This document shows, piece after piece, positions 25,901-34,171 of a DNA stretch of 64,000 bases (position 1 is the stretch's first letter; each line of letters starts with the position of its first letter). The position numbers were made by a program, and so were the translations under genes. The notes beneath the pieces were generated by a model. It did no database searches. It was not told the origin of the DNA and saw nothing but the letters and a program-made list of their open reading frames with translations. This DNA is from Cyanobacterium stanieri PCC 7202 (lineage in GTDB: Bacteria > Cyanobacteriota > Cyanobacteriia > Cyanobacteriales > Cyanobacteriaceae), in assembly GCA_000317655.1 (NCBI GenBank), contig CP003940.1:1869547-1933546 (forward strand). Direction: 5' to 3'.

Positions 25901-28900
25901 TTACCAGCCAACAAAGGCTCAAATTGAATATCATTAAAAATCAAATTAGCTAATTCCACATTCCCCCGCAAACGCAAGTTATTCTCTCCGAGGGGATTAG
26001 TTAACAAATTATTGCCAGTAAACCTACCTACAAAATTACCCACCCCAGATAAATTTGCCTCATCAGGTAATAAGCGAATACCATCCTCTTGGGGAAACTG
26101 TGCCAAGATAGCATTAGCAGGAATTGTCTCCAAGTCTGCTTGGGTTTCTATATCCAAAGCCACATTAGTTATATCCAGATTAGAAACCAAATTAATCACA
26201 TCAAATCCACCCCTAGCATTGAGACTCGTTTCACCCACATTAACCAAGGCTTGGGTAACTTCCACAATCGCCGAGGGATTGTTACTAAAAATAGGGGCAA
26301 GACTTCCCCTCAAATTCACTTGACTATTAAGGGGAGAGTTAGCTAGTAGTTGATTATCTAAATTTAAATCTAATTGTTGGGCAAGGTTATCAATATTTAT
26401 ATCCTCAGTATTTAAATTAATGCCCCATTGATTGTTACTTATATTCGTCACCGCAACTCCTCCCCCTTGGGCAAGGTTAAAGTTACTATTGGCATTTAAT
26501 ACCAGACTATTGAGAGGGGAAAGAGTTTGAGTATCAAGATAATTAATTGCCGTGGCGACAACCTCTTGGAGGGAGACATTAACATTTATCTGACTATTAA
26601 CTTGATTGACATCGAGAGGAAAATCAGCAATCAATTGTTGGGCGTTAATATTTTGGGCATTGGCGTTAACTCTTACTAAGCCATTACTAATATTCGTTTG
26701 ACTGTTAACAATTCCTCCTCCTCCACGAAGACGATTATCTGCATTAACTGTCAAACTGGGTAAGGAAGCGATAATATTTTCAAGGGATGTGAAGTTAGTT
26801 TGATTATTAATTAATTCGGCAGTCAGGAGGGATAGGTTTACTCGACTGGTTTCGATGGTAATAGGGGAGGTGGCATTGAGATTATTTAAGTTAATTCCTG
26901 AAGCGGTGGCAAGAAAAGCGGTATTTTGAGGATTAACCCCCCCTGAAAGATTAACTAATCCTCCATTAACTAATACCTCACTACTGAGATTGAGGTTAAG
27001 GGTGGTAAGGTTTCTTTGCCCAAGGGTAATTAATTCTTGGATACTACTTTCTAGCTGTAAGTTACTGGTAATAATATTAGTATCTACCGCAAAATCGGTG
27101 ATCAAATTATTTAAATTAATTTCCCTTGCATCGGCATTGGCAAGGATAACACCATTTTCCAGACGGCTATCAACTTCTATACTTCCCCTATCTACAGTTA
27201 GTTGTAAGTTGCTGATAGCGTCAATGTTATCTAAATCAAGATTGTTAAAATTACCCCTTGCCTGAATATTACCTTGATTGGCGCTGATGAGGGTGGCGGT
27301 GTTTATATTTTCTGGGCAGTTACCCATGGTTAGACAATATTGACGCACAAAGGGGGTGAGGGTAAGGGAGTTGATGACTAAGTCGGCATTCCAGTTGTTG
27401 GTTTCTAAATCTGTTAAGCCGTTAACATTAATAGTGCCATCGTTAACTATTAATTGGGTATCATCAACCCTTAATTGATTGTCGCTATAGGCTAACTCTC
27501 CTCTGCCTGTAATCTTGCCCAAATCTTGGCTACCGTCATCGGGGAGATTAAAGTTTACAGAGGCGGAAGGGTTGCCGATATTTCCTGTAATGTTTCCTGT
27601 GGCTTGTAATCGACTAACTTTAATCTCAGGGGGTAAAAGGTTATAGACGTTGATTAATTCTTGGGTGGGTAAGTCGGCATCAAGATTTATTTGTAGGGGA
27701 AAGTCGTTAACATTGATGGTTTCTTGATTGGTTATTTTTTCCCGAAGATTCGTATTTATTAAACCTGAGAGGAAAACTTCTCCCCCTGCAGTGGGATTAA
27801 TTTGTAATCTGTTTAAGGTAATGGCATCTAGGTTACTATCTAAGGATAAAACAGTTTGCCCTAAGTCAATTTGATCGACTATGGTATTTTCAATGGCAAT
27901 ATTACTGTTAATTTGGGGGTTATCAATCTCCCCTGTGATGGTTAAATTTCCATCGAGGATACCGTTAAGAGTAACGGGGGAAATCACGGCAAGGGAGGCA
28001 AGGGCATCGTTAACATTTATGGGGTTAAGATTTCCTTGGATGTCGTAACCTTGGTTTAAATCAATGTTTCCTGTGAGATTTCCTGCGAGACTACCTAAAC
28101 TGGCGTTAATTTCTTGAAAGTTGATGATTTGCCCGTTAACGGTAATGTAGGCTTCACTGCGTAGGGGTTGAATGATGGCTTGAGTATCATCTTCAGCTAA
28201 AAAGATATAATCTCCTTCTACCTCGGTAATAGCTATACTTCCTCTGCCTTGGGTTTGACGAAAATCTTGAAAGGAGGGGATATTAATTTCTAGGTTGGTA
28301 TTGACTAACCCTTGGCTGAGGTTGAGGGGAAGGGTGGAGAGAAGGGGATTGATTTGGGTGAGGTTGAAGTTTGTTATCTGGATTTGGTTATTGCTTTGGG
28401 TGGTGGAGAGGATGGTTTCCCCGCTGAGATTGATATTACTATCATCGATTTGGGATTCAATATTATAACTAAGGGGGTTTGTCTGGTTGTCGTAGAGGAG
28501 GTTAAGGTTGATTTGATTTTCTATCTCAACGGCTTGGGTTAATTGGTTGGGGGTGATGGCAAGGGTGGCTTTTTCGATACTTAGATTGATGTCGGCGGTG
28601 ATGGGTAATTCTGGTAAGTCAATACTTTCGGGGATTTCGGTTTCTTCTTCTTCGTCAACGGTGATGAGGGTGTCGAGTTGCCCGAGGGCGGTAATTTCTT
28701 CGATGGTAATATCAAGGGGGAGATGGCTTTGGAAAAGAATATGGAGGGGATTAAATCGGGCGTTGATATTTTTGATTTCTACAAAGCTGTTATCTTGGCT
28801 GGTGGGGGGAAGGGTAATATCATCGATGGTGAGATGAGAGAAGCCAAAACTGCTTATTTCCCCAATATTAACTTCTCTATCCAGGGCTTTTTTTAATTCT

Positions 28901-29085
28901 TCTTCAATGGTTTCTGGTATGACTTCGGTAATAATATATTTTGCACCTAAATAAGCACCCGAGGCGATCGCCCCTACACCTACCACTACAATAATGATAG
29001 TTTGGGGAGAAGTGACTATTTGTTTTACCTTACCAAAAATAGTATTAGAATTTTCTTCTGGTTGGGGGGATTGTGGATTTGTCAT
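22993..29085 (-). CDS. TamB/DUF490-type giant envelope protein
   Basis: The roughly 2030-residue protein has an N-terminal membrane anchor (IIIVVVGVGAIASGAYLGAKY). A very long region of repeated beta strands follows (recurring patterns such as GNLTGNIDLNQGYDIQGNL), and a C-terminal TamB domain ends RYQRRF. TamB/AsmA-like proteins form hydrophobic grooves that carry phospholipids between inner and outer membrane; an older model is autotransporter assembly. Cyanobacterial members are about this size, with chloroplast Tic236 as a relative. I prefer the ATG at 29085; a GTG at 29094 is the alternative. No BamA/TamA partner is in the window. Confidence 0.93.
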   Translation of the reverse strand: MTNPQSPQPEENSNTIFGKVKQIVTSPQTIIIVVVGVGAIASGAYLGAKYIITEVIPETIEEELKKALDREVNIGEISSFGFSHLTIDDITLPPTSQDNSFVEIKNINARFNPLHILFQSHLPLDITIEEITALGQLDTLITVDEEEETEIPESIDLPELPITADINLSIEKATLAITPNQLTQAVEIENQINLNLLYDNQTNPLSYNIESQIDDSNINLSGETILSTTQSNNQIQITNFNLTQINPLLSTLPLNLSQGLVNTNLEINIPSFQDFRQTQGRGSIAITEVEGDYIFLAEDDTQAIIQPLRSEAYITVNGQIINFQEINASLGSLAGNLTGNIDLNQGYDIQGNLNPINVNDALASLAVISPVTLNGILDGNLTITGEIDNPQINSNIAIENTIVDQIDLGQTVLSLDSNLDAITLNRLQINPTAGGEVFLSGLINTNLREKITNQETINVNDFPLQINLDADLPTQELINVYNLLPPEIKVSRLQATGNITGNIGNPSASVNFNLPDDGSQDLGKITGRGELAYSDNQLRVDDTQLIVNDGTINVNGLTDLETNNWNADLVINSLTLTPFVRQYCLTMGNCPENINTATLISANQGNIQARGNFNNLDLDNIDAISNLQLTVDRGSIEVDSRLENGVILANADAREINLNNLITDFAVDTNIITSNLQLESSIQELITLGQRNLTTLNLNLSSEVLVNGGLVNLSGGVNPQNTAFLATASGINLNNLNATSPITIETSRVNLSLLTAELINNQTNFTSLENIIASLPSLTVNADNRLRGGGGIVNSQTNISNGLVRVNANAQNINAQQLIADFPLDVNQVNSQINVNVSLQEVVATAINYLDTQTLSPLNSLVLNANSNFNLAQGGGVAVTNISNNQWGINLNTEDINIDNLAQQLDLNLDNQLLANSPLNSQVNLRGSLAPIFSNNPSAIVEVTQALVNVGETSLNARGGFDVINLVSNLDITNVALDIETQADLETIPANAILAQFPQEDGIRLLPDEANLSGVGNFVGRFTGNNLLTNPLGENNLRLRGNVELANLIFNDIQFEPLLAGNLNVNGSEGIILDLRGEEDVIYTALIPNNITPVTSDNYIPFIPDQVLISQGGEAGFLVQGERRGEEFTATVSNFDLASLRISPVANFGIVGNLQGRVEQQTTVNLRDFSSRGNIRLREIGIGNIIANEINADFVFRDDVAQLREASLRFGDSVYALQGSFNLATQDIEGRLNVDGDVRDIFTTLQISDVETLASIVQQIQTQDVFASADSIPPQSVGDGDDTIGNQVNLLANIDRQIKAIAQQIEEGGIPSNLDVMGGYQGEIVIGGNLQNPVLDVGFEGQNWQWLPQPAYPDIVDGLGLVIQQSQPVIIPQISLRAEFRDNNVEIQPFVLGVNDSEVAFAGNLSLTRQEGDFRVSNLSLDTFSAFIPESDFGGIVDIEGRLAGNLLNPLIEGNVVVRDSSFDGAILAQEVRGDFIYEDYLFNFASTAPEEIQITSTLPYHPLFATPFPATLNVSLAKEALEVLGILTQGQLALTGGDANAEFDVEIASLNRFFENPDLNQVQVRGRVNLDNARLDSSSIEDSVIVSGEVDVDGRAIALNQVQAKIKDTEINLGGSLPLTTAQPDNENPLTISIPNQTLDLTNLYRGGVDAQIRIDGTVLNPVLGGFFRLAGGRVSIPNLNTNGETLTPEEINIASQWLGENGFTGEGIFQPQINNLEVSLRDLDISQFGVYRFLFDGDLLVNGRGLNPENITADGELNIRRGRITIGTASPFGILGTAITEQTTFFLSRTNENRIVFRPDQSVFNPEVDILVEGDVIDYSRQLTTIRTNEISDPIIRGGRGETVRVELAITGNLQSLTPLIAGGTGVNPCDIPSSDTAINKEGWSQERLDSVARCTNIAGSFNPENSNLEILNSPLVRLSSIPGRSQGELVNLIVGGQFLGLLDQLEGAGNIDLIESGLLQLVVVPLFNDLTFGVNERVSTWGRPLGMSDLRVFPLVEGVYPLENRSNISVSYDYIFNEFRIRYQRRF

Positions 29086-29237
29086 TTGTCTCACTCACAC
29101 CTTTAGGATTGCTAATCATAAGTTACCTCAACTTTAGATTTTTTTCATTATCATTATGGAAAAAGTGCTTTGGTTTAGTGAATTATTTTTTGTATAATCA
29201 TTTTACTATTTCTACTCATTTCTCCCTCAGATATTTT

Positions 29238-30656
29238 ATGTTAAATTCCCAACTTCCTGATATTACCCTTGAGAAAATTAAAGAAAAAATCTTACAAGGT
29301 GCCAATAATAAGGATAATGAGCTACCAGAGTCGCTAAAAAGTTTACAGAATGACGCTCAAGCAATAGTAAATCAGGATGTTAATGAGAGAGAATTTGCCA
29401 CGGAGTCAGACGAATTTGATCATTATATTAATCTTGCTAATGCAAGAGGACAAATAAGAGATAAGTTACCAGAATCTTTTGATCGTTTTCCTCGTTCAAT
29501 TTTTAAACCTTTTGGAAAAGTTTTTTTAAAAGTTTTATCATACATTTTTAAAGATCAAAGGGAAGTAAATTTTAACATAGAAAAAACTTTACATAGCTTA
29601 AATAAAAAAGATCAAGTTTTACTTAACTATATTCAAGAAACAGTCAAGAAATATGACAATTTTCAACAGATAAAACAAGAAGTTAATTTATTAAAAGAAG
29701 AACAACAAAAAGAAAGAGAAAAAATAATTGCGAATAATGAAAGTAATAATCGTCTTTTACAAAGACAAATAAATGAGAAATTCACGAAAAATCAATGGGA
29801 AATAGAACAACTTAAATTATCTATTCGGGAATTAAAAATAAAAAATGAGGATTTATTGCAAAGGAATATTTATTTACAAAAAACAATATTACAACAAGAG
29901 AAGTTGATCGAAAAATTAATAAAAAGTTTTAATAATAATGATACTCAAGAAAAATCATCAATAATAAAAAACATTAATAATGACATTGAAAATCATTCCT
30001 TAGATAGTTTTTATTTAGCCTTTGAAAATAAATTTAGGGGCGATCGCCAAGACATCAAAGATTTATTAACTCAAGATTATCGATATTTAATTGACAGTTT
30101 AAATATTGATAAAAAAAATAATTTATTTATTGACGTAGGTTGTGGCAGAGGAGAATGGCTAGAAACTATTAAAGAATGGGGTTATCAAGGTAGAGGAGTT
30201 GATCTTAATCAGGTAATGGCGGAAGATTGTAACAATCGTGATTTACAAGTAATTATTAGTGACTGTGTGGAATACTTAAACTCCCTCGATGATAACTCCG
30301 TGGATGTAGTCACAGGATTTCATATCGTAGAACATTTACCCCTAAAAGTTATCCTAAATTTATTTAGTGAATGTCTACGGGTACTCAAACCCCATGGGAT
30401 GGTCATATTCGAGACTCCTAACCCCGATAATATTTTAGTAGGTAGTCGTAATTTTTATCATGACTTAACCCATCGTAATCCTATTCCAAGTTCCACTTTA
30501 GCTTTTATGTTGGAATCTGTTGGTTTTCCTAAAGTAGAGATTTTAAACCTACATCCCATACCAAATCATAATATTACTGGAGATGAATTGGCTTTACGTT
30601 TTAGTCAATATTTTTATGGATGCCAAGATTATGCGGTGATTGGATTTTTGCATTAA
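29238..30656 (+). CDS. Coiled-coil SAM-dependent methyltransferase
   Basis: The 472 residues have a charged N-terminal region. A long coiled coil follows (about 120-230, many E/K/Q/L heptads), and then a class I methyltransferase with motif I DVGCGRGEW (299-307), GVDLN and FHIVEHLP. This arrangement resembles methyltransferases of surface-polysaccharide loci that cap or size glycan chains. That role is inferred. The frame is open upstream to 29073, but ATG 29238 avoids overlap with tamB and starts the hydrophilic protein. The gene is AT-rich compared with its neighbours. Confidence 0.8.
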   Translation: MLNSQLPDITLEKIKEKILQGANNKDNELPESLKSLQNDAQAIVNQDVNEREFATESDEFDHYINLANARGQIRDKLPESFDRFPRSIFKPFGKVFLKVLSYIFKDQREVNFNIEKTLHSLNKKDQVLLNYIQETVKKYDNFQQIKQEVNLLKEEQQKEREKIIANNESNNRLLQRQINEKFTKNQWEIEQLKLSIRELKIKNEDLLQRNIYLQKTILQQEKLIEKLIKSFNNNDTQEKSSIIKNINNDIENHSLDSFYLAFENKFRGDRQDIKDLLTQDYRYLIDSLNIDKKNNLFIDVGCGRGEWLETIKEWGYQGRGVDLNQVMAEDCNNRDLQVIISDCVEYLNSLDDNSVDVVTGFHIVEHLPLKVILNLFSECLRVLKPHGMVIFETPNPDNILVGSRNFYHDLTHRNPIPSSTLAFMLESVGFPKVEILNLHPIPNHNITGDELALRFSQYFYGCQDYAVIGFLH

Positions 30657-30690
30657 TTAATATGGCATTGCTGATTTTAACTGATGATAA

Positions 30691-30722
30691 AAGTCCCCCA
30701 GAATTGGGGGATTTAGGGGGCA
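30691..30722. repeat. Dispersed C-rich repeat, copy 2
   Basis: AAGTCCCCCAGAATTGGGGG followed by ATTTAGGGGGCA is the reverse complement of 7388-7419. It lies in the 166-base gap before the GTPase gene and can form a hairpin. Confidence 0.75.
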
Positions 30723-30822
30723 ATCAGGGCAATCTTGCTCACAACTAATTACTCGAACTTAATATAATCTTGCATTCCTAAGATTTTCGTCATAATAGTA
30801 GGTAGAGATTTGCCAAAAGGAA

Positions 30823-32169
30823 ATGACATCAAAAACTTCCCCCTCCGTATCATCAATTATCGGTTTAGCCCGTGCCAGTTTACAACAATCCCTCTCTTGG
30901 TATGCCAGTAGTCGTCGTCATTGGAATTATCCCCCTGATGCCAAGTTACAAGGGGCAGTTAAGGATGATTTACGTAACCTTAAAGGGGCGTTGGAAAAGT
31001 TGGAACAACAAGTAATAAAGGTTTCGGCTTTTGGTTTGGTAAGCAGAGGAAAATCCACGGTAATTAATGCCTTGTTGGGGGAAGATGTCTTGGCGACAGG
31101 GGCTATCAATGGGGTGACAAAATGGCCAAAATCTATTCGTTGGCAACCACCCACTGGCAAGGTAGAAATTGAGTTTATTGATACTCCGGGATTGGATGAG
31201 ATTGATGGGGAAAGTCGGGCGCAAATGGCAAGGGAAGTTAGTCTGCAGTCGGATTTAATATTATTTGTGGTGGCAGGGGATATTACGAGGACAGAGTATT
31301 TGGCACTTTTGGAGTTACGCCGTACCCAAAAACCATTATTACTGGTATTTAATAAGGTAGACTTGTATCCTGATACGGATGTGAGGAGTATTTATCAGCA
31401 GTTGCAGGAGTTGAGTAATGAAACAAATCAACCTTTGTTGACTCCTGATGAGGTGGTGATGGTATCGGCAAAACCACAACCCATTAAGGTGAGGGTTGAA
31501 TTGGCGGATGGTAGTTTTCGGGAGGAGTGGGAAGATTTACCTCCTCGGGTGGATGATTTGAAGGAAAAGATATTAATAATTCTCAATCGGGAGGGTAAGG
31601 CTTTATTGGCGTTGAATGCATTGAATCAGGCAAAAATTGCTCAGGAAAATATTGCCCATAAGACGGTGGAGTTGCGACAAAAGGAGGCGGAAAAAATTAT
31701 CTGGCAATATGCTAAATACAAGGCTTTGATTGTGGCGGTTAATCCTATTGCCTTGGTCGATTTATTGGTAGGTGCGATCGCCGATTTGACCATGATTAGG
31801 GCGTTAGCAAGGTTATATGGTTTACCGATTACCAGTTATGAGGCTGGTAAATTGTGGCAAACGATTGTAAAAAGTTTGACAGGTTTAATCGTGGGGGAAA
31901 TCATCACCATGATTATGCTGGGTTTTGCCAAAACAGGTACGACTTTAAATAGTTTATGGGAAAACCCGGGTAATTTTACAGCTTTTGCCAGTGCAGGATT
32001 GCTTCAGGGGGGTATTGCTGGATATGGTTCATATTTAGTAGGTAAGGCAGCCCAAATATATTTAGAAAACGGTTGCACTTGGGGAAATTTTGGCACTTCT
32101 TCAGTAATTAAGGAAATTATTGCCCAAGTACCTGCTGAGTCTATCATTTCCCGTTTGAGTAACGAATAA
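30823..32169 (+). CDS. Era/dynamin-like GTPase with C-terminal DUF697 membrane domain
   Basis: The 448-residue protein carries G1 GLVSRGKST (71-79), G3 DTPGLDE (120-126) and G4 NKVD (177-180). Downstream lies a DUF697-type region with glycine-rich hydrophobic helices (about 300-445: VAVNPIALVDLLVGAIADL, GLIVGEIITMIMLGFA). This arrangement is common in cyanobacteria; function is unknown, perhaps at a membrane. The ATG at 30823 follows AAGGAA. The gene is monocistronic and convergent with the sulfur-carrier gene. Confidence 0.88.
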   Translation: MTSKTSPSVSSIIGLARASLQQSLSWYASSRRHWNYPPDAKLQGAVKDDLRNLKGALEKLEQQVIKVSAFGLVSRGKSTVINALLGEDVLATGAINGVTKWPKSIRWQPPTGKVEIEFIDTPGLDEIDGESRAQMAREVSLQSDLILFVVAGDITRTEYLALLELRRTQKPLLLVFNKVDLYPDTDVRSIYQQLQELSNETNQPLLTPDEVVMVSAKPQPIKVRVELADGSFREEWEDLPPRVDDLKEKILIILNREGKALLALNALNQAKIAQENIAHKTVELRQKEAEKIIWQYAKYKALIVAVNPIALVDLLVGAIADLTMIRALARLYGLPITSYEAGKLWQTIVKSLTGLIVGEIITMIMLGFAKTGTTLNSLWENPGNFTAFASAGLLQGGIAGYGSYLVGKAAQIYLENGCTWGNFGTSSVIKEIIAQVPAESIISRLSNE

Positions 32170-32170
32170 A

Positions 32171-32195
32171 AAAGGGCTGAATATTTTTCAGCCCT
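32171..32195 (-). terminator. Intrinsic terminator for the thrC/sulfur-carrier transcript
   Basis: GGGCTGAA...TTCAGCCC forms an eight-pair stem. Read on the minus strand it is followed by TTTTTT, so it ends transcription from the 32220-32495 gene. On the plus strand it lies just after the GTPase stop. Confidence 0.75.
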
Positions 32196-32219
32196 CAACA
32201 TAACTTTGAATTATTAACC

Positions 32220-32495
32220 TCAGCCTCCAGCAACCGCAGGAACAATACTTACTTCATCGCCATCACTCAAAGCAGTGTCGGTATTGTCCAAAAATCTGAT
32301 GTCCTCACTATTTACATAGAAATTGAGGAAACGACGGGGTGCGCCTTGCTCATCACAAAGACGGGCTTTGATACCGGGATAATTTGCCTCGAGGGCATCA
32401 ATTAAACCAGCTACGTTGGTGGCATCACATTCAACAGTCGCCTCTTCTTTGGTGAATTTTTGTAGGGGGGTGGGAATTAATACTTTTACTGCCAT
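32220..32495 (-). CDS. MoaD/ThiS/CysO-like ubiquitin-fold sulfur carrier
   Basis: The 91 residues form a beta-grasp protein ([11 protein letters not shown] at the start, [14 protein letters not shown] at the end) with the Gly-Gly tail that becomes a thiocarboxylate. The sequence is closest in style to CysO, the sulfur carrier of O-phosphoserine-dependent cysteine synthesis. It follows thrC on the same strand after about 105 bases containing hairpins. This neighbourhood is recurrent in bacteria. A role in cysteine or thio-metabolite synthesis is inferred, and a molybdopterin role is less likely because no moa genes are near. Confidence 0.88.
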   Translation of the reverse strand: MAVKVLIPTPLQKFTKEEATVECDATNVAGLIDALEANYPGIKARLCDEQGAPRRFLNFYVNSEDIRFLDNTDTALSDGDEVSIVPAVAGG

Positions 32496-32537
32496 TTTTC
32501 TCTTGATATTTTTTTACTAATAATAATTTTTGCAAAA

Positions 32538-32584
32538 AAAAGACCCTTAAAAAGTCTTTGGTAAACAAGGGGTTATATAACCCC
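32538..32584 (-). terminator. Two hairpins between thrC and the sulfur-carrier gene
   Basis: GGGGTTATATAACCCC (32569-32584) is a perfect palindrome. Further along the minus strand AAAGAC...GTCTTT with a T run (32538-32554) looks like a weak intrinsic terminator. Partial readthrough into the downstream gene is possible. Confidence 0.5.
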
Positions 32585-32601
32585 CTGTTCGGAAATCTAT
32601 C

Positions 32602-33906
32602 TTACACTAAAACTTGTTGCCATTCTAGGCGATCAAGGGTGCGAGAGCGTTCTAAAGCTCTTTCAAAACTTTCTAATTTGGGTTCAATTAAGAGAGGTTC
32701 ACTAATATAACCCTGTACTGCTTCTTGGGTTTTTAAACCGTTACCAGTAATATATACTACGGTGCTTTCTTCAGGATCAATTTTACCTGCTTCTACTAAT
32801 TTTTTGAGTACCGCAATGGTGGTACCCCCTGCGGTTTCGGTGAAGATACCTTCAGTTTCGGCAAGGAGTTTGATTCCTTCGATGATTTCGGCATCGGTAA
32901 CGGATTCGATATTACCGTTGGTTTTACGGGCAATATCAAGGGCATAGACACCGTCAGCGGGGTTACCGATGGCGATGGATTTAGCTATGGTGTTAGGTTT
33001 AACAGGGGTGACGAAGTCTCTTCCTTCCTTAAAGGCTTGGGCGATGGGGGAACATCCTTCCGCTTGCGCACCGCTAAAACGAACGTCTTTATCGTCCACT
33101 AAACCTACTTTGACAAATTCTTGGAATCCTTTATAAATTTTGGTGAATAAGGAACCTGACGCCAAAGGTGCCACGATGTGATCGGGTAATTTCCAGCCGA
33201 GTTGTTCTGCTACTTCGTAACCGAGGGTTTTGGAACCTTCGGAGTAGTAGGGGCGGAGGTTGATGTTGACGAATCCCCAGCCGTAGGTGTTACCTACTTC
33301 GGAACAAAGGCGGTTTACTTGATCATAGTTACCTTTTACCGCCATTACAGTGGGATTATAGATGAGGGTACCTAATACTTTACCTGCTTCGAGGTCAGAG
33401 GGAATGAATACACAACAGTCTAAACCTGCATGGGCGGCGATCGCAGCGGTGGAGTTCGCAAGGTTTCCTGTACTTGCACAAGATACGGTAGTAAAACCTA
33501 ATTCTTGGGCGCGGGTTAAAGCAACGGAGACTACCCGATCCTTAAAGCTAAGGGTGGGCATGTTTACAGCATCATTTTTAATATAGAGATTTTTGAGACC
33601 TAAGCGACGAGCCAAACGGTTAGACTTGATTAAGGGAGTCATTCCTGTACCGACATCGATGGGGTTATCGGTTTCTACGGGCAAAAATGCTTTATAACGC
33701 CAGATGGAATTAGGGCCTGCGGCAATGCTTTCACGGCTTACCTGACGACGAATTTCATCGTAATCATAGGCTACCTCCAAAGGGGCGAAGGTTTCTTCAC
33801 AAATATTGATCGCTTTTAGGGGATACTCGGTACCGCCTTCTTTGGATACTAATTTGGTGAAGGTGGGTTTTTTCTTGGTGGTGTCAGTGGCGATCGCAGT
33901 TGTCAT
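32602..33906 (-). CDS. thrC: Threonine synthase
   Basis: The 434-residue PLP enzyme has the lysine motif PTLSFKDRV and the Gly/Ser-rich phosphate site SCASTGNLANSTAAIAAHAG. It also has GSLFTKIYKGFQEF and the closing VVYITGNGLKTQEAVQ. It converts O-phosphohomoserine to threonine. The N-terminal DUF-like segment (SKEGGTEYPLKAINICEETFAPLEVAYDY) is the usual cyanobacterial/plant form. It is the first gene of the minus-strand pair with the sulfur carrier. A Rrf2-like palindrome lies about 105 bases upstream. Confidence 0.96.
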   Translation of the reverse strand: MTTAIATDTTKKKPTFTKLVSKEGGTEYPLKAINICEETFAPLEVAYDYDEIRRQVSRESIAAGPNSIWRYKAFLPVETDNPIDVGTGMTPLIKSNRLARRLGLKNLYIKNDAVNMPTLSFKDRVVSVALTRAQELGFTTVSCASTGNLANSTAAIAAHAGLDCCVFIPSDLEAGKVLGTLIYNPTVMAVKGNYDQVNRLCSEVGNTYGWGFVNINLRPYYSEGSKTLGYEVAEQLGWKLPDHIVAPLASGSLFTKIYKGFQEFVKVGLVDDKDVRFSGAQAEGCSPIAQAFKEGRDFVTPVKPNTIAKSIAIGNPADGVYALDIARKTNGNIESVTDAEIIEGIKLLAETEGIFTETAGGTTIAVLKKLVEAGKIDPEESTVVYITGNGLKTQEAVQGYISEPLLIEPKLESFERALERSRTLDRLEWQQVLV

Positions 33907-34009
33907 GATGCTTTTTTCTCCGTGTGCTTTAACTACTTGTGTAAAAATTTCTAAATTATTTATGATTGCTTGACCATAAGCATAACAACTCAGTTTACAA
34001 CTGTCAACT

Positions 34010-34034
34010 ATACCCGACTAAAATAGTCGGGATT
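34010..34034. promoter_or_regulatory. Rrf2/IscR-type palindromic operator candidate
   Basis: ATACCCGACTAAAATAGTCG followed by GGATT contains the perfect inverted repeat CCCGACTA-AAA-TAGTCGGG. It agrees at 23 of 25 positions with the IscR type 1 consensus ATASYYGACTRWWWYAGTCR plus RSTAT. It lies between divergent thrC and ileS, 104 bases before thrC and 138 bases before ileS. The A run after it (GGTCAAAAAAAATG) gives no T tail on the plus strand, so terminator function is less likely. Confidence 0.45.
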
Positions 34035-34171
34035 AAGGTCAAAAAAAATGGGATTCTCTCCTCAAAACGAAAAAATATCCCCCTTTGAACCTACCAACAT
34101 TGAGAGATAACCCCGATTCACCATACAATAGCAAAATACGAAAATAATTATATTAACTAACATCTCCTGCG

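Noticed and set aside
23708-28896. Many open frames antisense to tamB
   Set aside because: They are shadows of a long repetitive gene, with no ribosome-binding sites or family motifs.
29073-29237. Hydrophobic N-terminal extension of the coiled-coil methyltransferase
   Set aside because: It overlaps the divergent tamB start and looks like translated promoter DNA; ATG 29238 is more plausible.
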